The position numbers were made by a program, and so were the translations under genes. Shown here one piece after another: positions 1 through 8,035 of a stretch of DNA of 64,000 nt. The number at the start of each line of letters is the position of its first letter. The stretch's first letter is position 1. Source of the DNA: Anaerotruncus colihominis (GTDB lineage Bacteria > Bacillota > Clostridia > Oscillospirales > Ruminococcaceae); NCBI RefSeq assembly GCF_010206195.1, contig NZ_VIQT01000002.1:119593-183592 (forward strand), given 5' to 3'. The notes under the pieces are model-generated. The model saw nothing but the letters and a program-made list of their open reading frames with translations. It did not search any database and was not told where the DNA came from.

Positions 1-451
1 CCTTTGGCCGGCTCAGAACCACTTTATCCTTTATCCCGATTATGTCGCCCTCTGCCTCCCTACATCGTTTCTCAGGGACGCAGTTAAAATATTGGTGCAT
101 TCTCGCGCTGTCCATCAGCTCAGCGGTGCCATAGGTATCCTTGTCTGAAAACCAAAAATTTCGCTTTTCGTCATGGGACATTCCGAAGTATTGCAGACCT
201 CGCATTTTGAAAAGCGCCCAAACCAACAGGGGAATCAAAATCAACAAAGACATCATTGCTCTTCCTGAGCGTGAAAAAAGGGTGGGTATCGCCACAAAGG
301 GATTTAGTTTAAATCCCTTGTAGCTCTTATCCACCCCTGTAGCCAAAACGCCCAGTAAATATACCAACAATGGAAGGCCGACAGTGAACCAGCGTCTGTG
401 ATTTTGGTAGGCTGTTTTAATAGCCCTTATCCACTCCTGGATTTTATCCAA
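1..451 (-). CDS. VirD4/TraG coupling protein, N-terminal part (cut by window edge)
   Basis: This is the start of a type IV secretion coupling protein, the membrane ATPase that brings the relaxase-DNA complex to the channel. About 150 codons are visible before the left edge. Translation starts at a TTG (449-451) eight bases after AAAGGAG. Two hydrophobic segments are visible at about residues 19-35 (near FTVGLPLLVYLLGV) and 61-73 (near MMSLLILIPLLVWAL), followed by the soluble part with the family-typical text around FSDKDTYGTAELMD, which matches the region before the Walker A in VirD4/TraG proteins of clostridial ICEs. The Walker motifs lie outside the window. It is the last visible gene of the ICE-1 transfer operon and follows the AP2-like gene by 26 bases. 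The family call rests on layout and N-terminal sequence, not on ATPase motifs. Confidence 0.75.
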   Translation of the reverse strand, partial: MDKIQEWIRAIKTAYQNHRRWFTVGLPLLVYLLGVLATGVDKSYKGFKLNPFVAIPTLFSRSGRAMMSLLILIPLLVWALFKMRGLQYFGMSHDEKRNFWFSDKDTYGTAELMDSARMHQYFNCVPEKRCREAEGDIIGIKDKVVLSRPK

Positions 452-477
452 ATTGTTCTCTCCTTTCTTTGACATTT

Positions 478-1323
478 TCAAAGCAGTGACAGATACCGTT
501 CTGGTATCAGCGTTGTACCGTAATATAGCTTTTCTATACGGAACCGCTCTGTAATGGCGTCATCCCTGTTTTTAAAGAATTTGTTTACAACAAATTCTCC
601 TCTGCCTTTGTGCCAGAATCGTACATTCCAACGATGTACCGATTTATCCCAGTACACCCCTTCGATTTTGGGAGGGTGGCTTGCTATGTAGGAACGCCGC
701 ATTTGTTCCAATTCCAAATACATCAACTCGCTATATTGGTCAATTACACTTTGCCCATAATATTTCCGTTCTGCATCGCGCCGGAGTTTCAATGCCTCCT
801 TGGTATCTGCTGTGTATTTTCGCAGCACACAGACATTACGATCAAAGAATGTCACAAACCATCTATAGCGGGGTCCCAACCATTGGATACCATCAACGGT
901 AGTAGTCCAGCATGTGGGAGTTTCGGACGGATAGACAGTAATAGCAGCCGCATCTTTTGCGGGAAGTGGTGTCCTGCAGCCGCAATCAGTCAAACGGCCA
1001 CTCACCAAAAGGTTTAATGGCGATACCAATGTATTACCGCAGCTACACTTGCTTTTTGCCAATAAAAAAATCCCCTTTGCGGGGGACTTCTCCAAAAATA
1101 TTTCCTGTGTAATCAGTAATCCAAATTGTCGTTGTAAAAAGTCATTCCCTTTCCGCAGAATTTCTCCAATACTCTCTTTACCTATTAAATCGTTGTATTT
1201 TTGAATATCTGCTTCAATGTTACGAAAACAAACTCCGTTCTGGTCGGAAGAAAGCCCCCAAGAAGTAATGGGTTTTAACCGCCCGACCACTTCCTCCTCG
1301 CGAAGTGCATTTTTACCTCTCAT
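478..1323 (-). CDS. Protein with two AP2-like domains and a Cys-pair knuckle
   Basis: This 281-aa protein has two similar C-terminal modules of about 48 residues. One starts near GIQWLGPRYRWFVTFF and the other near GVYWDKSVHRWNVRFW; each ends in a basic helix of the type R..AE(K)LYYG. The pattern of G(I/V)xW-x-W-x-V-x-F, three strands and a helix resembles AP2/integrase-type DNA-binding domains found in bacterial mobile elements. Upstream, near residues 92-117, are two Cys-x-Cys pairs (KCSCG and DCGC) that could bind a metal. No nuclease motif is visible in the N-terminal third. It lies between the 528-aa gene and virD4 in the transfer operon, so a role in DNA binding at oriT or in regulation is an inference. 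Function is otherwise unknown. Confidence 0.6.
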   Translation of the reverse strand: MRGKNALREEEVVGRLKPITSWGLSSDQNGVCFRNIEADIQKYNDLIGKESIGEILRKGNDFLQRQFGLLITQEIFLEKSPAKGIFLLAKSKCSCGNTLVSPLNLLVSGRLTDCGCRTPLPAKDAAAITVYPSETPTCWTTTVDGIQWLGPRYRWFVTFFDRNVCVLRKYTADTKEALKLRRDAERKYYGQSVIDQYSELMYLELEQMRRSYIASHPPKIEGVYWDKSVHRWNVRFWHKGRGEFVVNKFFKNRDDAITERFRIEKLYYGTTLIPERYLSLL

Positions 1324-1374
1324 GTAATCACCTCTTATTTTCCATTTTGCGCGTCAGGAAAGAAAAGTGGCATG

Positions 1375-2961
1375 TTATAGCCGATATGGCACCTCCTCTG
1401 TGTAATGTAAAATTTCAACATATCTCTCCAACTCTTCTTGTGGGATAAAGATAATGTTCAGTTTTTCGGCATCTTCTGGATGTATCTCTTTTAAGAGACT
1501 TTTCCAAAACGGCTCCTGCCATTCCATCGTCAAAATGGTAAATGGCTTTTCAGAAAGGGGAAGTTCCCCCATAATCCAGCGCACTGTGTCCAGATGCAGC
1601 GCTGCCAGTGTTACCAGCGTACTCCCGTCCTCCAACTCTCCGTCCACTGTCATTTCTCCTATGTATTCCCTTATAATGGCCGAGGCGTTCTTAGTCTTGC
1701 AAAGGCTTCGCCAATATTCCTTCCCAAATTCTTTTAGATACATGGGCCAGTGTGGAAATACCATTAGAGCATATAGCGGGATGGCTTCTTGAATAACAGG
1801 CAGGTAATAAGTGTCAGGGATGATGCGCAAGTTGTAATTTTTACTCAATTCTTTTTCATCCCGACCCCTTCCATACCCGATTTCGCTTTGAATGGTTTGG
1901 AGAATGACACTTACCGCCGCCTGGTGGGTTTCATCGCCAAACAGAATAGCGCCTCGTATTTTCGGCTCGATAGATTCTTCAACAGGGTTCCCATGTCCAT
2001 CATCGCGAACAAGGGTAAGACTTCGCTTATAAACCATTCCGGCCCAGGAATTGATATAGGAGCGCATGGTTTCTTCCCCATTTTTTCGCAATTTAATAGC
2101 GGTTCGCTCTGTGTTGTAAATCCGATATGGACCATTTCCAGAGAAAAACACACCACTCAAGCGCGAATATCTGGTTTTGTCGGCCTCTTCCTGATTTACT
2201 CCCGAATACTCCGCTTCCATCCTTGCCAATGCCTGTAATTCTGGCAAAAGGTAAACACATCCTATCGGTGTTTCTCGAAAGGGGTATGTTTTTGTGTCAC
2301 GAAATTCTTGCCCGTAGTGATGGCGTATATTGCTTTCATAATAGCGGAAGGTTCCCAAATTGAATATGGAGTTTTCAACACCAACAAAACACCCCGAAGC
2401 ACCGGTAGCTGGTAAAGCTGAAAAAGCTGGCCTGTCGGCCGCAAGATCAGGGAAATTACTCAATGATGAAAGAGGCGGTTTTGTTTGGGGATGGATGGAG
2501 AATCCCGCCTGCTCTGTCATGGCTCTTGTTTCCGACAGCAGCGATAACCGGTATACCTTTCGTTCGTCATATTCGTTAGGTGTGAGAATCAGGTCGGTAA
2601 TCTCACGGTAGCGTTTTGGATTGTATGCCCCCAGATATTCCCGTCCTTTCTTTGTTAGGGCATAACGCAATCCAAAAATATAGGAGGGGAGTATTTCTCT
2701 ATACTCCTGCAACTCTTCATCCTCGGATCGCGCTTTTCTTTTCTGTCCTTTTCCAAATCGTTCTCGTTTTTTGGTGTTTAAGTTCATGCAAGTAATATAG
2801 CCATCATCCTGCATTTTTCGCAGAACCTCATTTCTCCAATTTGCATTGTTCAACCAGAGTTTAAATGCCCTCTTACTTACCCACCGGCTTTCCCCAGCCA
2901 GTCTTAGGAAAGCTGAAAAAGCTGAGGAATCAATACTTTTTTTGCCGCCATTTCGTTTTAT
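1375..2961 (-). CDS. Winged-helix-like ICE protein, probable ATA start
   Basis: A 528-aa hypothetical protein when read from the ATA codon at 2959-2961. That codon sits seven bases after a strong GGAGG (2969-2973), and the 36 residues before the first conventional codon (TTG at 2853) form a continuous, plausible helix-turn-helix beginning (FSAFLRLAGESRWVSKRAF). The N-terminal 110 residues look like a winged helix: recognition-type helix NEVLRKMQDDGYI, then a wing with YALTKKGREYL. The central and C-terminal parts have no motif I recognise. Replication-relaxation proteins of ICEs have a similar N-terminal layout, but that is only a resemblance. It follows the 259-aa gene and precedes the AP2-like gene. 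Confidence 0.6.
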   Translation of the reverse strand: MKRNGGKKSIDSSAFSAFLRLAGESRWVSKRAFKLWLNNANWRNEVLRKMQDDGYITCMNLNTKKRERFGKGQKRKARSEDEELQEYREILPSYIFGLRYALTKKGREYLGAYNPKRYREITDLILTPNEYDERKVYRLSLLSETRAMTEQAGFSIHPQTKPPLSSLSNFPDLAADRPAFSALPATGASGCFVGVENSIFNLGTFRYYESNIRHHYGQEFRDTKTYPFRETPIGCVYLLPELQALARMEAEYSGVNQEEADKTRYSRLSGVFFSGNGPYRIYNTERTAIKLRKNGEETMRSYINSWAGMVYKRSLTLVRDDGHGNPVEESIEPKIRGAILFGDETHQAAVSVILQTIQSEIGYGRGRDEKELSKNYNLRIIPDTYYLPVIQEAIPLYALMVFPHWPMYLKEFGKEYWRSLCKTKNASAIIREYIGEMTVDGELEDGSTLVTLAALHLDTVRWIMGELPLSEKPFTILTMEWQEPFWKSLLKEIHPEDAEKLNIIFIPQEELERYVEILHYTEEVPYRL

Positions 2962-2979
2962 AAAATCACCTCCTTTGTA

Positions 2980-3162
2980 TTATGACAGTTCGTACCTCCT
3001 GGGATGTTGAAAATCCTGAAAAAGCCGATGAACACTAAATTTTCCTTGTAATTTTGCCAGTGTTTCCAGTTTTGAAAACAACGCTCGAAAAACGGGTAAA
3101 ATAACGCACATTTTCTTATTTACCCACTGGTAAAACAACGCACTTTTTAGATGCTTTTTCAA
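2980..3162 (-). CDS. Possible small basic protein, translationally coupled
   Basis: A 60-codon frame starts with TTG (3160-3162) that overlaps the stop codon of the 259-aa gene (TTGA) and ends 18 bases before the start of the next gene. The overlap and tight packing are what a coupled operon gene would show. The product is basic and partly hydrophobic (ALFYQWVNKKMCVILPVF) with no known motif, and there is no separate Shine-Dalgarno. It could equally be untranslated spacer. Confidence 0.25.
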   Translation of the reverse strand: MKKHLKSALFYQWVNKKMCVILPVFRALFSKLETLAKLQGKFSVHRLFQDFQHPRRYELS

Positions 3163-3938
3163 GGGGAACCGATTTGTCTTTTACATTGGCTGTCCGTATA
3201 CAGAGAAAGGTCCAAAGCATTTACCACTTCAAGCATCCGTTTTACTTCGGTAATGACTATTTCTGTGAAGGAACGGTCATCGGGGACTGCCATTTGAGTA
3301 TTGATGAAGGTGGCTGCACTATCATTGAAAATCTGTGTGGAGTGCAGCGCGTTGAGAACACAGGAATATTCCTGATTGTCATAGTCCCGATAAAGACTTC
3401 TGGCGCGGGCCTCCTCTCCGTAGTGATGGATAAAGAGAACAAAAGCTGGGGAAATCTTTAGCTTTCCACCCCCTCTATGTTGATACTCCTGCTCGAATTT
3501 CTCCAGAGCACACCGGATCTTGTCCGGCAAATAAACGCTCCATTTTCCTTTGAAGGGAAGCAGTTCTGGCATAACCAGCCGCAAAGTGTTTGTAAGCGCA
3601 TCGTGCGAAATTTGAATGTCTTGGGATATGTCCGCCTTTTGGGGAAAAGTGACGCCTGTGCGGGCATAATTAGCTGCAGTTGTTCCATACATGGAATCCA
3701 GTATTGTTCTGCGGCGCATACAGTAAAGCTCTCCTGCATCGGATAGTTCTGTCAGTCGTTGCTCCAGTTCTTCCAAATTATCTGTGCAGCGGTAGATTTC
3801 CCAACACAATTTTGTCAGCTTTTCCTCATAGACAATCGAATGCTGAAGAAGAGCCTCCAGATGGGGAGACAGCCGATGCGGTGAAAGTTTTTGGAGGTTG
3901 CAGAGCGTTTCAGATAGGATTGTTTTGTCATTGGCCAT
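3159..3938 (-). CDS. Hypothetical ICE protein (259 aa)
   Basis: A soluble, mostly helical protein without signal peptide or membrane segment. The first 70 residues are Leu/Glu-rich (for example LEELEQRLTELSDAGELY) and could form a coiled coil. A conserved-looking central core reads ELLPFKGKWSVYLPDKIR. The start at 3938 is preceded by GGAGGAACCC on the coding strand. It sits directly after the DUF5697-like gene with a 29-base gap and before the winged-helix gene, so it belongs to the unexplained module between virB4 and virD4. I do not recognise the family. Confidence 0.6.
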   Translation of the reverse strand: MANDKTILSETLCNLQKLSPHRLSPHLEALLQHSIVYEEKLTKLCWEIYRCTDNLEELEQRLTELSDAGELYCMRRRTILDSMYGTTAANYARTGVTFPQKADISQDIQISHDALTNTLRLVMPELLPFKGKWSVYLPDKIRCALEKFEQEYQHRGGGKLKISPAFVLFIHHYGEEARARSLYRDYDNQEYSCVLNALHSTQIFNDSAATFINTQMAVPDDRSFTEIVITEVKRMLEVVNALDLSLYTDSQCKRQIGSP

Positions 3939-3967
3939 AAGGGTTCCTCCTTATTTTTACATAATCC

Positions 3968-4609
3968 CTATTCTTCCATTGCGTAGATTTCATCCGCAGT
4001 ATAGAAGGTGCATGTGTTTTGTTCATCCAGGGTTACAAAATAGGAGATCAATTTGGAATGAATCTGCCTGGCTGCCTGAATGTCATCTAAAACAACAATG
4101 TAACGGGTGGCTGAGAGAATAGCTTTGTCATCCTTTTCCACGATAGATGAAAAATAAGCAGCGTCTGCACGATAAAGCAGTTCCGTTCTTGCTGCTCTCA
4201 GCTGATTATTGAAATATGCTTCATTACCCGCAGCGCAATAGGCAATCTCGTAAGAACGATCCTCCAGCATCATGCAGATTTGAGAGGGAGAAAACGAAGA
4301 AGCAATGGGAAAGTGGTGCTCCACTTTTTCCAGGAAGTAAAGTAATACCCAAAGGCATTTATCCATCGCAAAGAATTGGGATTGGGCAGGTTCCATATAC
4401 TGACAGGAATAATACCCATCCGTTCCTTTGTCATAGTAGGTTTTTGTCCCATGGATGCGTAAGGTGTTGAGGTAGCTCCGGGCCTTTTTGGGCGGGAAAT
4501 GAACATTTTCAAAAAAGCGGTGGAGCTGTTCTTTTCTTACAAATCCATATTCGCAGATAAAATCCTCCAAATACTGATAAGTAGGGGGCTGTTTGATCAG
4601 TCCAATCAC
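3968..4609 (-). CDS. DUF5697-like winged-helix protein
   Basis: This 214-aa protein probably starts at GTG (4607-4609), seven bases after GGAGG; an ATG 39 bases further upstream has no ribosome site. The first 50 residues (YLEDFICEYGFVRKEQLHRFF) look like a winged helix, and the C-terminal half (ATRYIVVLDDIQAARQIHSK, then CTFYTADEIYAMEE) matches my memory of DUF5697 proteins found in clostridial mobile elements. The gene is the first after the terminator that closes virB4, and it is preceded by a cluster of repeated TTTGTG-type motifs, so self-regulation or oriT binding is possible. Function is unknown. Confidence 0.55.
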   Translation of the reverse strand: MIGLIKQPPTYQYLEDFICEYGFVRKEQLHRFFENVHFPPKKARSYLNTLRIHGTKTYYDKGTDGYYSCQYMEPAQSQFFAMDKCLWVLLYFLEKVEHHFPIASSFSPSQICMMLEDRSYEIAYCAAGNEAYFNNQLRAARTELLYRADAAYFSSIVEKDDKAILSATRYIVVLDDIQAARQIHSKLISYFVTLDEQNTCTFYTADEIYAMEE

Positions 4610-4636
4610 AGTATCACCTCCTTTGAAATTTTCTTG

Positions 4637-4733
4637 TTTTGTGTCCATTTACAATGCTTTGTGTTCGCAAGTGTTTGTGTGTGGACATATTCAATATTTT
4701 GTGGACATAACAGCATTTGAGTGAACATAAAAA
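4637..4733. repeat. Cluster of five imperfect TTTGTG/GGACA-type repeats
   Basis: On the plus strand, related words occur at about 4638 (TTTTGTGTCC), 4658 (TTTGTGTTCG), 4674 (TTTGTGTGTGGACATA), 4697 (TTTTGTGGACATA) and 4716 (TTTGAGTGAACATA), spaced 16-23 bp. They fill the gap between the virB4 terminator and the start of the DUF5697-like gene. The array could be an operator for that gene or part of an origin or transfer site. Confidence 0.5.
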
Positions 4734-4761
4734 GTGCCCCAACCGGAAAATGGCGGGGCAC
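4729..4761 (-). terminator. Intrinsic terminator after virB4
   Basis: A 7-bp perfect stem (GTGCCCC 4734-4740 with GGGGCAC 4755-4761) is followed on the minus strand by five T residues (4729-4733). It lies 12 bases beyond the virB4 stop codon and separates the secretion genes from the DUF5697-like module. Confidence 0.8.
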
Positions 4762-4772
4762 CTGATAAGGGG

Positions 4773-7700
4773 TCACAATTTGACTTTTTTATGACCGACA
4801 GGGATACGCTGCGGGCGTTCTCTGCGGACTGCCGATAACTGTTCTCCTGGGGTAAGGGCTTCTTTTTCTGGAACCTTTTTTTCTTGTAGCTTTTCCGTAA
4901 AGATAGATGTGAGATCTGCTGCAGAAGTTGTCAGCAAATCATGCTCCATCTTACTTGCGACAATTTTAACAGCGACGCTGTTGCCGCTGCCAACGATAAG
5001 TGCCTGGCCTCTTTCCAGTCCTTGAATAATATCAATTTCTCGCTGTTCCAGGTCAAGATTCTCCTGGATCAGTTTGAGTGCAACTGGTTCTACCTTCATA
5101 ATCATTCCAAGGGTACAGGCATTGAGAATCGCCTTCCCATAAGCACCACCATCCAGGGCAAAAAAGTCCTCCAGCTCCTGGGTACATGCTACTGCCCCAC
5201 CTCCAAATGCACGGATTGTTTTAAATATTTCCAGCACAAATTGTGCCGCGACGGGAGGAGCGCCCTTTCCCATAAGGTTCCAAATCTCGTCAATAAAAAG
5301 TCGCTTGTTTTTTGTGCGGTCCTCCTTAATCTTATCCCATATAAAATTTAACGCAATATACATCCCGATTGGCAGCATTTTTTTGTTCTTGCTCAAAGGC
5401 GTCAGGTCAATCACAATATAAGGATTATCAAGGGACACATTGGTTTGCTCTGAAAAATTCTTGGCAGAGCCGGTGACATATTTGCTCATAATGTTGCGAA
5501 TACGATTCATTTGAGAATCATTTTCCATCTGTAAGAACAAATCTTTTAGTGTCGGCATCTGACGATACTCCCCAGGGTTAAGCGGATCGTACAAGGAATC
5601 GTTATCGTCTGTGATACCAAACTTCCGATAGGTTTCAACAATATGGCCATTGAGCAGCTGCTCTTCCTCATTGGTGATGTCAGGCGCCATGATCTCAAAC
5701 AGGGTTTCCAGGGAGGATATTTTCTCCGCAAGGATACTTTCTTCAAAATCAATACCATCCAGCAAACGATTCAGCAGAACAGCTTCTTCATCCCGTTTGC
5801 GGATCTCCATAATGTTGATACAGTGCGGGGAGCCTGGTCCCATTCGGATATACTGTCCACCAATAGCCTCACAGCTTCTTTGGAACTCATGCCCCTTGAT
5901 TGGCGCTATAACGAACACTTGTTTTCCAGATTCCCTTGTGCGCAGTGCCTGTGTACCCAGGTTGTAGGTCTTGCCAGCGCCTGTGGAACCCAGTATATAC
6001 ATATTGGCACTTTTATATTTTGCTGTATCGAACAAATCTGGCATAACAAGGGAGCCATTGGTCACATTGGTGCCAAACAGAATACCATTATCGTCCATAA
6101 GTTCATAGCTGGCAAAGGGATACAGGGCAGCAGCGCCAGAGGTTAGCATATTACGGTGGCCCAGAGCGAAGATGGAATCAGGAACCTTGCACAAGGGCAG
6201 CGTGCCGAGGAAAGCATCCTCCTGGTGGTAATTAGCTGGAATACATCGCATATCCATATCCTCAAACATCGCGGTAATTTGAGCCATACGGCTGAACAGC
6301 GTCTCTTCATCCATAGCAATTACAGTGATAATCGTGGTGATGTAAAAGAAGTCCTCACCATTAGCTAAACCATCCTTGATATACTGAGCCGATTGAGCTT
6401 TACTGCGTAGAGCGTCAAAGGAATCTGTATTGGTGTTCTTATCGTGCATTTGAGCAGCGGACAGATTGATTTGCCGCCGGGCAGCCGAACGAACTTTGTC
6501 CCTCTCCCTTCGAGAGAAGAAAATATCCACATCAATACCACCACCAGCATTGATAGCGTTGAACAACCAGGAACCCCACACATTAGAACGGTAGCCGGAG
6601 GACGGGATATACATATACCCATAATAAACCCCATCAATCACTACATACTGACTACTGGTTAGATCGATATTGATAGGGGATAAGAAATCCACTGCTTGTA
6701 CCCCCCTGTTTGGATAAGCTGCTGCTTGGGCATAGGCATATTCTACTTTATCATAGTAGTTCATACCATAAGCGTTGAAACGCTCCAACTGAGAGAAGAA
6801 GATGTTATAGATAAAATCTACTTCATCCTGTTCATTCTCAAATTCATAGACCATATTGTTACAACGCTTCAGCTGCTGTTTTGCTCGTGTCACTGCATTC
6901 TCCAGAATCCGCTTACGGTCCTTGTCGGTGGTGTTTCGAGTGGACTGACTCTCGTCATATTCAAGAACCAGGAAAAACTGCCGTGACACTGCATTTTGTG
7001 TAGCGTTGGAACGAAGGGTATTGATGTAGTCCTTCATCATTGTGATGCACTTTTCATCGGTTTCATTGTGGATGCGCTCCTGCATTTTTTCAATGAATCC
7101 CTCCACATCAGCACTTTTAGCCATCGTTTTGATTTGAATATTAACAGGGCAACTCCGAATCAGGAGCGCAAACTGGTCAACGGTAAAGTTCTGTTGTTCG
7201 GCAGATAACATCGGAAAATTGATAGGAGCCACTGCAAGGATTCGGATAAATCGTCCGCCCTTTGTCACAATGCATCGGTCCTCTATGCGGTCAATAGGTA
7301 AATATTCTTGGACAGAGATATTGCGCTGGATGCCATCATCCCCGTTGGGTGCAGAGGGCATTTCCAGGACATATTTTTCCCGATACTCCGTATAGATTGC
7401 CTTAATTTGCTTTTTGCTGAGTTTCTCTCCCTCCTCCCTACGCCGCTGGATCTCCTTCTCTGCAAGGCTATCCGCATGTTCTGTTTCCTTCTTCCGCTTC
7501 GCCTCCTGTTCTTTCTTGACTTGGGCAGCATCTTCTGCTTCCGCTTTTTTTAATTCAGCCTGGTTAGAGCGAAGTTCTTTCTTTCTCTCCTTCAGCTGTG
7601 TCTTTAGTTCTTTGAGCTGCCCTTTATCCTTGGTATTGTGGATCTGCTCCTGAAGGTCGGATATTTGATTTTCCAACTCGAAAAAGGGGCTGCGCCTCTG

Positions 7701-8021
7701 CACAGCCTCTTCATCATCCTCAATGGTATATTCCAAAACGAGCCGATTTTTTCGGAAATTGAGGTAGGTTTTTACAAATTGGGTCAAAGACTCCCCGTTA
7801 TATCCAATCAGCGCAAACGCTGCTGGAGGAATGGTCAAAATCATCATCAAAATGATTTTAATACTAAGATCACTAAAATTGGCAAAATGCCAGAACAATC
7901 CGCCAGGTATCACTGCCAGAACCACTGCCTCTACCCAGTTTCGAGCAGCGATACCAAATGCAGAAGGGCCATCAAAAACATTCGCCGGTATGTAATAAGC
8001 CCGGCTTCTGTTCTCTTCCAT
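4773..8021 (-). CDS. PrgI-VirB4 fusion, conjugation ATPase
   Basis: This 1,082-aa protein is the main ATPase of the ICE-1 type IV channel. Residues 1-95 form a PrgI/VirB3-like membrane domain (IPANVFDGPSAFGIAARNW, then two hydrophobic segments at about 32-47 and 53-72, then the typical LTQFVKTYLNFRKNRL). Residues about 115-205 are a very charged, Gln/Glu/Lys-rich coiled coil. The VirB4 N-domain starts near VQEYLPIDRIEDRCIV. The Walker A is GSTGAGKT (about residues 678-685) and the Walker B is RLFIDEIW. In many relatives PrgI and VirB4 are separate genes, as they appear to be in the remnant at 48.0-48.65 kb. Start is ATG after AAGGAG; the M23 gene ends 15 bases upstream. Confidence 0.93.
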   Translation of the reverse strand: MEENRSRAYYIPANVFDGPSAFGIAARNWVEAVVLAVIPGGLFWHFANFSDLSIKIILMMILTIPPAAFALIGYNGESLTQFVKTYLNFRKNRLVLEYTIEDDEEAVQRRSPFFELENQISDLQEQIHNTKDKGQLKELKTQLKERKKELRSNQAELKKAEAEDAAQVKKEQEAKRKKETEHADSLAEKEIQRRREEGEKLSKKQIKAIYTEYREKYVLEMPSAPNGDDGIQRNISVQEYLPIDRIEDRCIVTKGGRFIRILAVAPINFPMLSAEQQNFTVDQFALLIRSCPVNIQIKTMAKSADVEGFIEKMQERIHNETDEKCITMMKDYINTLRSNATQNAVSRQFFLVLEYDESQSTRNTTDKDRKRILENAVTRAKQQLKRCNNMVYEFENEQDEVDFIYNIFFSQLERFNAYGMNYYDKVEYAYAQAAAYPNRGVQAVDFLSPINIDLTSSQYVVIDGVYYGYMYIPSSGYRSNVWGSWLFNAINAGGGIDVDIFFSRRERDKVRSAARRQINLSAAQMHDKNTNTDSFDALRSKAQSAQYIKDGLANGEDFFYITTIITVIAMDEETLFSRMAQITAMFEDMDMRCIPANYHQEDAFLGTLPLCKVPDSIFALGHRNMLTSGAAALYPFASYELMDDNGILFGTNVTNGSLVMPDLFDTAKYKSANMYILGSTGAGKTYNLGTQALRTRESGKQVFVIAPIKGHEFQRSCEAIGGQYIRMGPGSPHCINIMEIRKRDEEAVLLNRLLDGIDFEESILAEKISSLETLFEIMAPDITNEEEQLLNGHIVETYRKFGITDDNDSLYDPLNPGEYRQMPTLKDLFLQMENDSQMNRIRNIMSKYVTGSAKNFSEQTNVSLDNPYIVIDLTPLSKNKKMLPIGMYIALNFIWDKIKEDRTKNKRLFIDEIWNLMGKGAPPVAAQFVLEIFKTIRAFGGGAVACTQELEDFFALDGGAYGKAILNACTLGMIMKVEPVALKLIQENLDLEQREIDIIQGLERGQALIVGSGNSVAVKIVASKMEHDLLTTSAADLTSIFTEKLQEKKVPEKEALTPGEQLSAVRRERPQRIPVGHKKVKL

Positions 8022-8035
8022 AAAGTTCTCCTTTC

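Noticed and set aside
141..323. A 60-codon plus-strand frame near the left edge
   Set aside because: The opposite strand carries the VirD4 N-terminus with a good TTG start and membrane segments.
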